From assembly GCA_965368515.1 (NCBI GenBank), contig CBDUNF010000040.1:1-20606 (forward strand): DNA of 20,606 nucleotides. Direction: 5' to 3'. Position numbers and translations under genes: made by a program. Below the pieces are notes generated by a model. That model saw only the letters and a list, made by a program, of their open reading frames with translations. It did no database searches and had not been told where the DNA came from. Positions within the stretch are counted from its first letter, which is position 1, and each line of letters begins with the position of its first letter. Of the stretch, positions 1-7,545 are shown piece by piece. This stretch comes from JAAETI01 sp965368515 (GTDB lineage Bacteria; Actinomycetota; Acidimicrobiia; Spongiisociales; UBA5794).

Positions 1-1
1 G

Positions 2-130
2 TTTGTCCGTGAACCGGCCGGGGCGCTGGCCGTCTCGCTCGCCATCGACGTGGACGGTTCGGCGAAGCTGCTGGCCGCTCCCCAGCCTACTGCCGTACCT
101 GCGCTCGATGGTCTAGCTCCGGGCCCGTAG
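2..130 (+). CDS. 3' end of an unassigned protein (partial)
   Basis: An open frame enters from the left edge and stops with TAG at 128-130, giving the last 42 residues of a protein. Codons are mostly G/C-ending, which fits a real gene. The tail contains an IDVDGSAKLLAAP stretch and ends in Pro/Gly/Ala-rich sequence. I do not recognise the family. There is a faint likeness to the C-terminal end of inositol-monophosphatase-type proteins, but the spacing does not match and I do not claim it. It lies in the same direction as the RarD-type permease, 45 bp upstream, so the two may be co-transcribed. The other two forward frames either stop at once or read as low-quality Arg/Ser/Trp-rich peptide. Confidence 0.45.
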   Translation, partial: FVREPAGALAVSLAIDVDGSAKLLAAPQPTAVPALDGLAPGP

Positions 131-175
131 CCGGGCGGCGGTATCGCCTGTCTCGGACCCTGTTTGAATGCCGTG

Positions 176-1063
176 ATGGATCGCGGCATTGCACTCGGAG
201 TCGGCGCCTACCTCGTGTGGGGGGTGCTTCCTATCTTCTGGAAGTCGCTCAAGGCCGCAGATGCGGTTGAGATCCTGGCACACCGTTTTGTGTGGTCGGT
301 AGTCCTCCTGGCGGTCGTCGTTGCGCTTCGTGGCTCGTGGCGACAGATTCGCGATCTGGAAGCGAAGGTCGTGGCTCGACTCGCCTTTGCCGGGGGTCTC
401 CTCGCTGTCAACTGGGGCACATACATCTGGGCGGTCAACGCCGGGCACATCGTCGAGACCAGCCTTGGCTACTTCATCAATCCGCTCCTCAACATCTTCC
501 TCGGTGTTCTCATTCTTCGGGAACGGCTGGACCCGGCGCAGTGGATCGCAGTCGCTATCGCCGCCACAGGGGTGACCTACATGACTGTTCGCCTTGGCTC
601 CCTGCCATGGATTGCCCTTGTGTTGGCGGGCACGTTCGCTCTCTATGCATTGATGAAGAAGCAGTTCGACTCCCTGGGTCCGATCGAGAGTCTCGCCGTC
701 GAGGTATCTCCGCTTCTTGTTCCGTCTCTGTTGCTCTTGGTGATGCTCGGAATCGGTGGCGATGGGTCGTTCGTGGCGGCCGGACCACGGGTGACCGTGC
801 TTCTTGTCCTCACGGGGGTCGCCACTGCGGCTCCGTTGCTGCTGTTCGGTGCTGCCGCACGACGCATCAAGCTGACAACGATCGGCGTATTGCAGTACAT
901 CGCACCAACGATGCAGTTTCTGATCGGTGTCTTCCTCTATGGGGAGACGGTGACGAGTGACGAACTGATCGGCTTCATCCTGGTCTGGATAGCGCTGGCT
1001 GTCTTCACCGGCCACGGCGTAACACGGGGCCGGCAGGGCAAGCCACAGCCGGTGCCGGTGTGA
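176..1063 (+). CDS. rarD: RarD-type EamA/DMT-family permease
   Basis: This is an inner-membrane permease of the drug/metabolite transporter superfamily, RarD subgroup. About ten hydrophobic segments fill the 295 residues, the usual RarD length. The N-terminus (GVGAYLVWGVLPIFWK, followed by AVEILAHRFVWS) is the characteristic RarD opening. The C-terminal half has LLLFGAAARRIKLTTIG and LQYIAPTMQFLIGVFLYGE, also family hallmarks. I chose ATG at 176 because it places the first membrane helix as in known RarD proteins. In-frame TTG at 164 and GTG at 173 are alternatives, and none has a good ribosome binding site. Substrates of most RarD proteins are not known: chloramphenicol resistance is the historical association, and amino-acid or metabolite export is an inference. 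The family call is firm, the substrate open. Confidence 0.92.
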   Translation: MDRGIALGVGAYLVWGVLPIFWKSLKAADAVEILAHRFVWSVVLLAVVVALRGSWRQIRDLEAKVVARLAFAGGLLAVNWGTYIWAVNAGHIVETSLGYFINPLLNIFLGVLILRERLDPAQWIAVAIAATGVTYMTVRLGSLPWIALVLAGTFALYALMKKQFDSLGPIESLAVEVSPLLVPSLLLLVMLGIGGDGSFVAAGPRVTVLLVLTGVATAAPLLLFGAAARRIKLTTIGVLQYIAPTMQFLIGVFLYGETVTSDELIGFILVWIALAVFTGHGVTRGRQGKPQPVPV

Positions 1064-1174
1064 GATCGGGCAATGAGTGTGTTACCTTTCGGGAGTCGAC
1101 CTAAGGGCAGGATGCGCCACTAACTCCAGGAATCTACGAACCGACGCCACGTGCGTCCTCTTCCTTGGAGCTCT

Positions 1175-2668
1175 ATGCCCGCCATCCACTTTCACAATCT
1201 CTCATTTCAGTATTCCTCTGCCGTGCCCGTTGTCTCCGACGCGTCCTTTTCAATTGGATCGGGCTGGACCGGCATCGTTGGCGCCAACGGGGCCGGCAAG
1301 ACCACTTTCCTCCGCCTGGTCGACGGCACATTGGCGGCCAGCTCTGGTGTCGTCGAATTGGACCCGCCAAATGCTCTGACTGTGCGGTGTCCGCAGACCG
1401 CCGACGAGATCGACGGCAACATTGCCATCCTGGCTGATGCTTGGGATGGTGAAGCCCACGAGCTGCTGGGCCGCCTCGACCTGAATCGCGATGACCTTGC
1501 CCGCTGGTCCACGATGTCGCCTGGTGAACGGAAACGCTGGCAGGTCGGCGGAGCGCTGTATCAACGACCCGAGATACTCCTGCTCGATGAGCCGACCAAC
1601 CATCTCGATTCGAGCGCTCATCGGCTCCTCCTCGACGCCTTGACGCGATACCGCGGTGCCGGTCTTGTCGTGTCCCATGACCGAGGATTGCTCAACCAGT
1701 TGTGTCAGCGTGTGGTGCGCGTCGACAACGGTCGGGTCGTCCTCTGGCACGGCGGCTACGACGTGGCTCGCAAAGCCTGGGAGGACGAACGTGAAGTCGA
1801 GTTGCGGAGCTACCAGCGGGTCAAATCGGAGCGCAGGAAAGTGGAGCGTCGTCTCGCCGACAAGCGCCGTACGTCGGCGACCAAGGAAGCTCGACACAAA
1901 AAGCAATTGCGCGAGGCCGGCGTCAAGGACAAGGACGCCCGATCGATGGAGAAGAAGGGCCGATTCCAGGGCGGTCAGGCACAAGGCTCGCAGGACATGC
2001 GGCTCTTACGCGATGAGGCGCAGCGTCTCGCGGCGATGGCCGCCGAATATGACCTGCGACGCAACCTCGGCGGCGAGCTCTTCTTCGACTACGAGCCGGC
2101 GCGTCGATCACGGCTGCTGGCGTACCGCGGACCGTTGCGAATCGGTGATGTGACATTGGTCGATGGTCTTGATGTTGCCGTCGAGCGCGATGACCGCATT
2201 CTGCTCACCGGACCGAACGGTGCCGGAAAGTCAACGTTGCTCGAGGTGATGCTCCAAGAGTCCACTCTGGATGAACGCCGGGTGTTGCATCTCCCGCAGG
2301 AACTGACTGAGGCAGCAACCCGCCGGTTGGTGGCCGACGTCAACGCGCTCGATAGGGCAACCAAGGGTCGCGTTCTGGGCATCGTCGCGGTATTGGGGTC
2401 GGATCCCAAGCGATTGCTGGCTACGGAGTTACCTTCGCCGGGAGAAGCACGCAAGCTCCTCATCGCCGCCGGGTTGGGGCGGGGCGCCTGGGTCCTCCTA
2501 CTCGATGAACCGACCAACCATCTCGACCTACCGTCGATCGAGCGGCTGGAGAGCGCCCTGGAGGCGTACCCCGGTGCGATAGTCGTGGTCACCCACGATG
2601 ACGACTTCGGGCGTGGTGCTACGAAGACTGTATGGAGGATCGAGGACGGCCGGTTCCGGACGGACTAG
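1175..2668 (+). CDS. ABC-F family ATPase with two ABC domains
   Basis: A soluble protein of 497 residues with two ATP-binding cassettes and no membrane segment, as in ABC-F proteins, which act on ribosomes (translation factors or antibiotic-resistance protection proteins). Domain 1 has Walker A GANGAGKT near 36-43, signature MSPGE near 114-118, Walker B ILLLDEPTNHLD near 134-145 and switch SHD near 167. A very basic, helical linker runs roughly 205-290. Domain 2 has Walker A GPNGAGKST near 346-354, signature SPGE near 421, Walker B LLLDEPTNHLD near 441-451 and THD near 473. Both signatures read SPGE rather than LSGGQ/E. I chose ATG at 1175 because TTGGAG ends 4 nt before it; GTG at 1151 would add eight unconserved residues. 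Its stop overlaps the stop of the convergent Nfu_N gene. Whether it confers drug resistance or serves as a housekeeping factor cannot be read from the sequence. Confidence 0.93.
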   Translation: MPAIHFHNLSFQYSSAVPVVSDASFSIGSGWTGIVGANGAGKTTFLRLVDGTLAASSGVVELDPPNALTVRCPQTADEIDGNIAILADAWDGEAHELLGRLDLNRDDLARWSTMSPGERKRWQVGGALYQRPEILLLDEPTNHLDSSAHRLLLDALTRYRGAGLVVSHDRGLLNQLCQRVVRVDNGRVVLWHGGYDVARKAWEDEREVELRSYQRVKSERRKVERRLADKRRTSATKEARHKKQLREAGVKDKDARSMEKKGRFQGGQAQGSQDMRLLRDEAQRLAAMAAEYDLRRNLGGELFFDYEPARRSRLLAYRGPLRIGDVTLVDGLDVAVERDDRILLTGPNGAGKSTLLEVMLQESTLDERRVLHLPQELTEAATRRLVADVNALDRATKGRVLGIVAVLGSDPKRLLATELPSPGEARKLLIAAGLGRGAWVLLLDEPTNHLDLPSIERLESALEAYPGAIVVVTHDDDFGRGATKTVWRIEDGRFRTD

Positions 2669-2922
2669 GAAGCGAAGTGTGCGTCGAGAATCTGTTGAGT
2701 TGGCTCAATGATGGATTCCCAGGCAGCGTCGGGTAGTTTGTTGATCGTGACGAAATCAGCTGTCAAAAACACGCTCGCCACACCGGGCAGGCCTAGCAGT
2801 GCGACGCCGAGCGGATCATCGGTGGGCTGGCTGGGGACATATGTTGTCGGTCCCCCAACCTGGACGCCAACCGTGAACTTCACGGCGTTCGGATTCGGGG
2901 TTGAGCTGACTGTTACCGGCAT
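2665..2922 (-). CDS. Stand-alone Nfu_N-domain protein
   Basis: An 85-residue protein whose TPNPNAVKFTV start, central GLPGVASVFLTADFVTINK segment and final helix match the scaffold protein Nfu/NifU N-terminal domain. In full-length Nfu proteins this domain precedes a CxxC-containing domain that holds an Fe-S cluster. Here that domain is absent and the protein has no cysteine at all, so it cannot bind a cluster on its own. A role as partner or chaperone-like module in Fe-S assembly is an inference. The ATG start is supported by GAGG 5 nt upstream. The gene is divergent from hyuA, with 33 bp between the start codons, and convergent with the ABC-F gene, whose stop codon it overlaps in a shared CTAG. 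Confidence 0.85.
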   Translation of the reverse strand: MPVTVSSTPNPNAVKFTVGVQVGGPTTYVPSQPTDDPLGVALLGLPGVASVFLTADFVTINKLPDAAWESIIEPTQQILDAHFAS

Positions 2923-2955
2923 CGATACCTCGCTTGCGATGTCTGGTGATGGTAC

Positions 2956-4896
2956 ATGACCCGGCCCGATGCGACCGCGGCACTGGCGGCGGATGTCGGC
3001 GGCACTTTCACCGATCTCATCGGCTGGGACGGCACGAACATCGTCACCGGGAAGGTCCCCTCGACGACCGATGATCAGAGCGTCGGCGTGGTCGGCGGGG
3101 CCGTGGAACTGGGGATCACCTCAAAACGGTTCCTGCACGGAACTACCGTCGCCACCAATGCGCTGCTCGAACACCGCGGTGCGGAGACTGCGCTGATCAC
3201 GTCGCCGGGTTTTGGTGACGTGATCGAGATTGGCCGGCAGGACCGACCATCCCTCTACGACAGCTACGCCGATAGACCCGAGCCGCTGGTGGTGCGCAAC
3301 AACCGATATGAAGTGAGCGGGCCAGATAATCTGGATCCGCGGATCGGCAGCGCTGCGGCTGTGGCGATCTCACTTCTGTATGGCTATGCCAACCCGAAAC
3401 TGGAGCAGGAAATCGCGGCGGCGGTGCTGTCCCGATGGCCAGATCTCGTGGTGTCGCTATCGAGCGAGGTAGTCCCCGAGTTCCGAGAGTTCGAACGCAC
3501 GTCGACCACACTGATCAATGCCTATTTGGCCCCCGAGACCGGCCGGTATTTGGATCGGCTGGTGTCCCGCGCCGAGCAGGCCGGCCTTCCCGGTGCCATT
3601 GATGTCATGAGATCGTCGGGTGGCCTGATGCCTATTGCCGAAGCGTCGGCGTTGCCCGCAGCCATATTGCTGTCCGGCCCCGCTGCCGGGGTGGTAGCCG
3701 CAGCCGCGATGGGCGATGTCCTCGGAAGAGATCGCCTGGTCTCGTTCGACATGGGTGGAACCTCGACCGATGTCTGCCGCATCGAGGGGGGTCGCCCCGA
3801 GGTGCTGTACGAACGCCCGGTCGCCGGGTACCCGTGTCGCATGCCGTCGGTCGCCATCCACACCGTTGGCGCCGGAGGCGGGTCGGTGGCCTGGGTTGAC
3901 GGTGGAGGATCCTTACGGGTCGGGCCGCGTTCCTCCGGAGCGATCCCGGGGCCCGCTTGTTACGGTCACGGCGGCACTGAACCGGCGGTGACGGATGCCA
4001 ACGTCGCGCTGGGCCGGATCAACCCCGCGGGCACCCTGGCCGGCTCGCTACCGATCCGGGGTGAGCTGGCTGAGCGTGCCCTGGCCTTGATCGGCTCCCA
4101 GCTGGGCATCCCCGCCGCCGACACTGCTCGGGGCATTGTGACGGTTGTGGAGGAAATCATGGCCGGCGCCATCCGAGCCGTGTCGATTGAGCAGGGTGCC
4201 GATCCGCGACAAGGCTATCTGGTTGCCTTTGGCGGAGCCGGGGGACTCCACGCCACTGCGCTCGCCCGTCGGCTCGACATGGCCGGTGTGGTCGTCCCGC
4301 CCCATTCGGGCATCTTCTCCGCCCTCGGGCTGCTGCTCAGCCCGCCCCGAGCCGATGCGGCGCTGTCTGTGCTTCTTGAAGATGGCGACCGACTGGACAA
4401 AGAGATCGATGACGTCAGCCGTGTTGCTCGGCAACGCTTGGAAGCCGGCGGGTCGACTGCCGACGTGACTTCTGCCTACGCCGACGTTCGCTACCACGGC
4501 CAGTCACACGAAACGACCGTTCCATACACCTTGGGAGATGGATGGACGGTGTTGCTCGATCGGTTCCATCGGATGCACGAGGAGCGCAACGGGTTCGCCC
4601 GTCCCGGTGACCCCGTTGAAGTGGTGACGGTGCGAGCCGAGAGTGTCGGGCGGCCAATGCTGGAGTGGGACGACCTACCCGAGGTCATTCCGCGCGGGAA
4701 TCTGGAGCTCCCGCCACGCACCGTCCTGACCGAGAGCGGTGCGGCCACCGCCAGGGTGGTGAACAGGCACGCGCTGGCTGCCGGCGACGAGGTCGTCGGC
4801 CCTGCCGTTGTCGAGGAGACCGAGGCAACCACATTCCTCGGCCCGGGGGAGCGAGCGACCGTCCACGCCAGTGGCGCGCTGGAGGTGGAGTGGTGA
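2956..4896 (+). CDS. hyuA: Hydantoinase/oxoprolinase subunit A (HyuA family)
   Basis: This is the ATP-binding subunit of a hydantoinase/5-oxoprolinase/acetone-carboxylase-type enzyme, 646 residues long, a usual length for separate A subunits. The N-terminal Hydant_A_N domain shows DVGGTFTD (about 13-20) and HGTTVATNALLE (about 61-72). The central domain has EFREFERTSTT (about 175-185), GPAAGV (about 241), the second phosphate-binding motif DMGGTSTD (about 265-272), HTVGAGGGS (about 302) and PGPACYG (about 331). AFGGAGGLH and the HSGIFSALG segment follow further on. Family members use ATP to open cyclic amides or to carboxylate ketones; the substrate here cannot be read. GGTGAT about 7 nt before the ATG can pair with the 16S tail. 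It overlaps hyuB by 4 bp and is divergent from the Nfu_N gene. A and B together should form one complex. Confidence 0.93.
   Translation: MTRPDATAALAADVGGTFTDLIGWDGTNIVTGKVPSTTDDQSVGVVGGAVELGITSKRFLHGTTVATNALLEHRGAETALITSPGFGDVIEIGRQDRPSLYDSYADRPEPLVVRNNRYEVSGPDNLDPRIGSAAAVAISLLYGYANPKLEQEIAAAVLSRWPDLVVSLSSEVVPEFREFERTSTTLINAYLAPETGRYLDRLVSRAEQAGLPGAIDVMRSSGGLMPIAEASALPAAILLSGPAAGVVAAAAMGDVLGRDRLVSFDMGGTSTDVCRIEGGRPEVLYERPVAGYPCRMPSVAIHTVGAGGGSVAWVDGGGSLRVGPRSSGAIPGPACYGHGGTEPAVTDANVALGRINPAGTLAGSLPIRGELAERALALIGSQLGIPAADTARGIVTVVEEIMAGAIRAVSIEQGADPRQGYLVAFGGAGGLHATALARRLDMAGVVVPPHSGIFSALGLLLSPPRADAALSVLLEDGDRLDKEIDDVSRVARQRLEAGGSTADVTSAYADVRYHGQSHETTVPYTLGDGWTVLLDRFHRMHEERNGFARPGDPVEVVTVRAESVGRPMLEWDDLPEVIPRGNLELPPRTVLTESGAATARVVNRHALAAGDEVVGPAVVEETEATTFLGPGERATVHASGALEVEW
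4881..4887 (+). promoter_or_regulatory. Strong ribosome binding site deciding the hyuB GTG start
   Basis: GGAGGTG lies inside the last codons of hyuA, five nt before GTG 4893. It is a near-perfect match to the 16S 3' end and fixes the hyuB start at the overlap with hyuA rather than at earlier in-frame codons. Confidence 0.8.
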
Positions 4897-6434
4897 TAGA
4901 TCCGGTCACGCTCGAGGTTGCCCGCAATCGCTTGGCAGCGATCGCCGAGGAGATGGGGGTTGTGCTGCGGCGGACGGCTTACTCGCCGAATATCAAAGAG
5001 CGGGCTGATTGCTCCGCCGCGGTGTTCGTTCCCTCCGGTGAGATGCTTGCACAGGCCGAACACATCCCCGTCCATCTCGGTTCGATGCCGGCTTCTGTCG
5101 CCGCAGTGCTCGACGTCTTTGGGTCCGACATGGAGCCAGACATGCAGTATGCGGTCAACGACCCCTATCACGGTGGCACCCATCTCAACGACCTCACCCT
5201 GGTGCGTCCCGTTCACCACGACGGAGCGCTGATCGCCTGGGTCGCCAATCGAGCCCATCATGCCGACGTCGGTGGCGAGGCACCAGGGTCAATGCCGGCA
5301 CACGCAACTGAAGTCGATCAAGAAGGCCACCGGGTTCCGCCCACTCCTGCTGTGTACCAGGGCGAGTGGCTGGCCGAGTTCGTCGGTCCGTTCCTCGCAG
5401 CGACTCGCACCCCGGCGGAGCGGCTCGGTGATCTGTCTGCCCAACTAGGCGCCAACGAGGCAGGCGCACAACGAATCTCGGATCTTGCTCTGTCCGAGGG
5501 CATCGGCCGCTATCTGTCCGTTGTCGATGCCCTTCTCGACTACGGAGAGAGGCGGATGCGGCATGCCATCGGGCAGCTTCCCGACGGTGTATTCGAATTC
5601 ACCGACTACATGGAATGGCATCACGACGATCTGCCGATTCGGGTCGAGGTCACCATCGACGGTTCGAGCCTTGCGGCCGACTTCGCCGGCACCCATCCAC
5701 AGATCGCCGGGAACATCAACGCCGTCGATGCGGTGACTCGGTCCTGTCTCTACTACGCGGTCCGGGTCGCTACGGATCCCACCATTCCCGCGAATGGGGG
5801 TTGTTACCGGCCGATGCTGCTCGACGCGCCTGCCGGTTCCCTGGTCAACGCCAACCCGCCTGCTGCGGTGGCCGCCGGCAATGTGGAAACGAGCCAACGT
5901 ATCGCCGACGTGCTACTCGGGGCTCTGGCCCAGGCGGCTCCCGACCGGGTCCCGGCTGCGAGTCAGGGGACGATGAACAACGTGCTCATCGGCAATGATG
6001 ACTTCGCCTATTACGAAACCGTGGGCGGCGGCCAGGGCGCTCGGCCGCAGCGCGCTGGGATGTCCGGAGTGCATACCGGGATGACCAACACCAAAAACAC
6101 CCCAATCGAGTCATTAGAGGCCCACTACCCGTTCCGGATTGTTCGCTACGGGCTGCGTTCCGGGAGCGGCGGGGGAGGACTTTTTTCAGGTGGTGAGGGC
6201 ATCGAGCGAGAGATCGAATTTCAGGCCGCGGCTTCGGTGTCGCTGATGGGCGAGCGGCGGCGCAATCAGCCTTGGGGTCTTGCCGGCGGCGACCCGGGGG
6301 CGACCGGTGAGGATTGGCTCGTTCGCAAGGACGGAACCAGGGAGCGGCTCCCGGGGAAGACCACCATCGAGGTTCGGCCGGGAGACCGATTGCTGGTGCT
6401 CACTCCTGGCGGCGGAGGGTTTGGCGCTGCCTGA
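4893..6434 (+). CDS. hyuB: Hydantoinase/oxoprolinase subunit B (HyuB family)
   Basis: This 513-residue partner of HyuA belongs to the hydantoinase B/oxoprolinase family. It starts at GTG 4893, inside the hyuA stop (GTGA overlap), with GGAGGTG at 4881-4887 as ribosome binding site, so the two are translationally coupled. Family hallmarks are DPVTLEVARNRL at the start, RTAYSPNIKER near 30, a metal-binding-like NDPYHGGTHLND stretch near 90, NRAHHADVGGEAPGSMP near 120, SQGTMNNVLIGN in the C-terminal half, and a glycine-rich SGSGGGGLFSGGEGIERE segment before the GGGGFG end. An upstream extension of the frame to 4665 lies inside hyuA and is not coding. With HyuA it should carry out ATP-dependent hydrolysis of a hydantoin or oxoproline-like ring, or a related carboxylation; the substrate is not decided. 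No transporter or regulator specific to it is next to it. Confidence 0.93.
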   Translation: MIDPVTLEVARNRLAAIAEEMGVVLRRTAYSPNIKERADCSAAVFVPSGEMLAQAEHIPVHLGSMPASVAAVLDVFGSDMEPDMQYAVNDPYHGGTHLNDLTLVRPVHHDGALIAWVANRAHHADVGGEAPGSMPAHATEVDQEGHRVPPTPAVYQGEWLAEFVGPFLAATRTPAERLGDLSAQLGANEAGAQRISDLALSEGIGRYLSVVDALLDYGERRMRHAIGQLPDGVFEFTDYMEWHHDDLPIRVEVTIDGSSLAADFAGTHPQIAGNINAVDAVTRSCLYYAVRVATDPTIPANGGCYRPMLLDAPAGSLVNANPPAAVAAGNVETSQRIADVLLGALAQAAPDRVPAASQGTMNNVLIGNDDFAYYETVGGGQGARPQRAGMSGVHTGMTNTKNTPIESLEAHYPFRIVRYGLRSGSGGGGLFSGGEGIEREIEFQAAASVSLMGERRRNQPWGLAGGDPGATGEDWLVRKDGTRERLPGKTTIEVRPGDRLLVLTPGGGGFGAA

Positions 6435-6575
6435 TAGGGCTGTGGGAGGTAGTTGCCCGACTCGTTGCGATGCGGGTATTTGCAGCCAGCGGCCGCTTCA
6501 GCCGTGTGTCGGAACATCTCAAGATCGCCGGTGTCGGACCGAACTAGTTAGTGCACAGGTTTGCGCAGGTGCGTC

Positions 6576-6590
6576 GGTACCGTAGGTACC
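6576..6590. repeat. GGTACC-GTA-GGTACC inverted repeat before the glycan operon
   Basis: Two copies of the six-base palindrome GGTACC are separated by GTA. They could form a hairpin with a 6-bp stem and 3-nt loop in RNA, or a dyad operator in DNA. The element ends three nt before the AAGGAG ribosome binding site of the GT2 gene. It also contains a TACCGT hexamer (6578-6583) that fits the actinobacterial -10 pattern TANNNT, but I see no matching -35 box. The 170-bp gap that holds it (6435-6604) is the longest non-coding stretch in the window, and I see no T-rich terminator in it. Confidence 0.45.
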
Positions 6591-6604
6591 CAGAAGGAGA
6601 GTTC

Positions 6605-7537
6605 ATGGATATGGAATACGCTGCGGTCCACGAAGGACCTCCCGAGGTCGACATCACTGTTGTGCTGCCCGTCTTCAATGAGGTGGGGCATCTCGAGCAG
6701 GAAGTCGATCGCACCAAGGCGGCGCTAGACGCCTCCGACTACACGTATGAGATCATCGCAATCGATGACGGGTCCACTGATGGGTCGACCGAACTGCTGA
6801 ACAAGCTCGACGGTATCCGGGTCCTCTCCTTTCACCAGAACCGCGGCACCGGCTCCTCCCGCAAGTACGGGACGCTGGCGGCTCGTGGCCGATATGTCGT
6901 CTGGACCGATGCGGATATGACGTATCCCAACGATGAAATCCCACAGCTGGTCGATCAGATCGGGGGCTATGACCATGTCGTTGGCGCCCGCCGCACCGAG
7001 GAAGGCACCGTCAAGATCCTCCGTAAGCCGGCGAAGTGGCTCATCCGCAAGCTGGCCAGCTATCTGACCGGGGTGAAGATCCCGGACCTCAACTCAGGGT
7101 TGCGGGTCATGCGCGTGGAAGTAGCTCGGCAGTTTGTGCATCTGCTGCCTCGCGGGTTCTCTTGCGTGACCACGATCACGATGGCCTTCCTGTCGAACGG
7201 ATACTCGGTGAAGTTCGTACCCATCGATTACGCCAAGCGCGCCGGCGAATCGAAGTTTCACTGGTGGGCCGACACCCGCCGCTACCTGATGCAAGTCATC
7301 CGCATGGTGCTGTCGTGGAACCCGCTCAAGATACTGATGCCACCTGCAGGCCTGCTTTTCCTGGCCGGATTCGGCAAGGTGATCTACGACATCTTCGACA
7401 AGAACTGGCGGCTGGGTACTAACACCATCGTCATCCTCGGCGCCGCATTCGCCATCGCTATGTTGGGCATGGTTGCCGACCTCATGGTGCAGTTGAACAA
7501 GCAGCGATACAACGTGATCCCAGCGACGCGCCGCTAG
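6605..7537 (+). CDS. Membrane-anchored GT2 family glycosyltransferase
   Basis: A 310-residue GT-A-fold family 2 glycosyltransferase. The catalytic half carries ITVVLPVFNE (about 17-26), EIIAIDDGSTDGS (about 49-61), NRGTGSSRKYGT (about 79-90) and the metal/nucleotide-sugar DxD motif as TDADMTYP (about 101-108). PDLNSGLRVMR (about 160-170) and KRAGESKFHWW follow, the pattern of polyprenyl-phosphate sugar transferases. Two hydrophobic C-terminal segments (about 243-262 and 274-294) should anchor it in the inner membrane. It most likely moves a sugar from a nucleotide to a lipid-phosphate carrier (inference). I chose ATG at 6605 because AAGGAG at 6594-6599 sits just upstream; GTG at 6551 is less likely. 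It is first in a four-gene operon with a GT4 enzyme, an HprK-like kinase and a flippase. Confidence 0.92.
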   Translation: MDMEYAAVHEGPPEVDITVVLPVFNEVGHLEQEVDRTKAALDASDYTYEIIAIDDGSTDGSTELLNKLDGIRVLSFHQNRGTGSSRKYGTLAARGRYVVWTDADMTYPNDEIPQLVDQIGGYDHVVGARRTEEGTVKILRKPAKWLIRKLASYLTGVKIPDLNSGLRVMRVEVARQFVHLLPRGFSCVTTITMAFLSNGYSVKFVPIDYAKRAGESKFHWWADTRRYLMQVIRMVLSWNPLKILMPPAGLLFLAGFGKVIYDIFDKNWRLGTNTIVILGAAFAIAMLGMVADLMVQLNKQRYNVIPATRR

Positions 7538-7545
7538 CTGATCCG

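Noticed and set aside
113..1015. 300-residue open frame on the minus strand across rarD
   Set aside because: It is antisense to a well-conserved membrane protein gene, reads as charged low-complexity sequence, and matches no family I know. Long antisense frames are common in GC-rich genes.
1064..1174. Promoter for the ABC-F gene in the 111-bp gap after rarD
   Set aside because: TTACCT and similar short boxes occur, but none is paired with a -35 box or at a meaningful distance from the start, so none is supported.
4665..4892. N-terminal extension of HyuB inside hyuA
   Set aside because: The family start (IDPVTLEVARNRL) and the GGAGGTG ribosome site place the start at 4893; the 76 extra residues are a shadow of hyuA.
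6470..6547. Possible 25-residue small protein (MRVFAASGRF start) between hyuB and the GT2 gene
   Set aside because: No ribosome binding site, no recognisable similarity, and too short to separate from chance in a GC-rich spacer.
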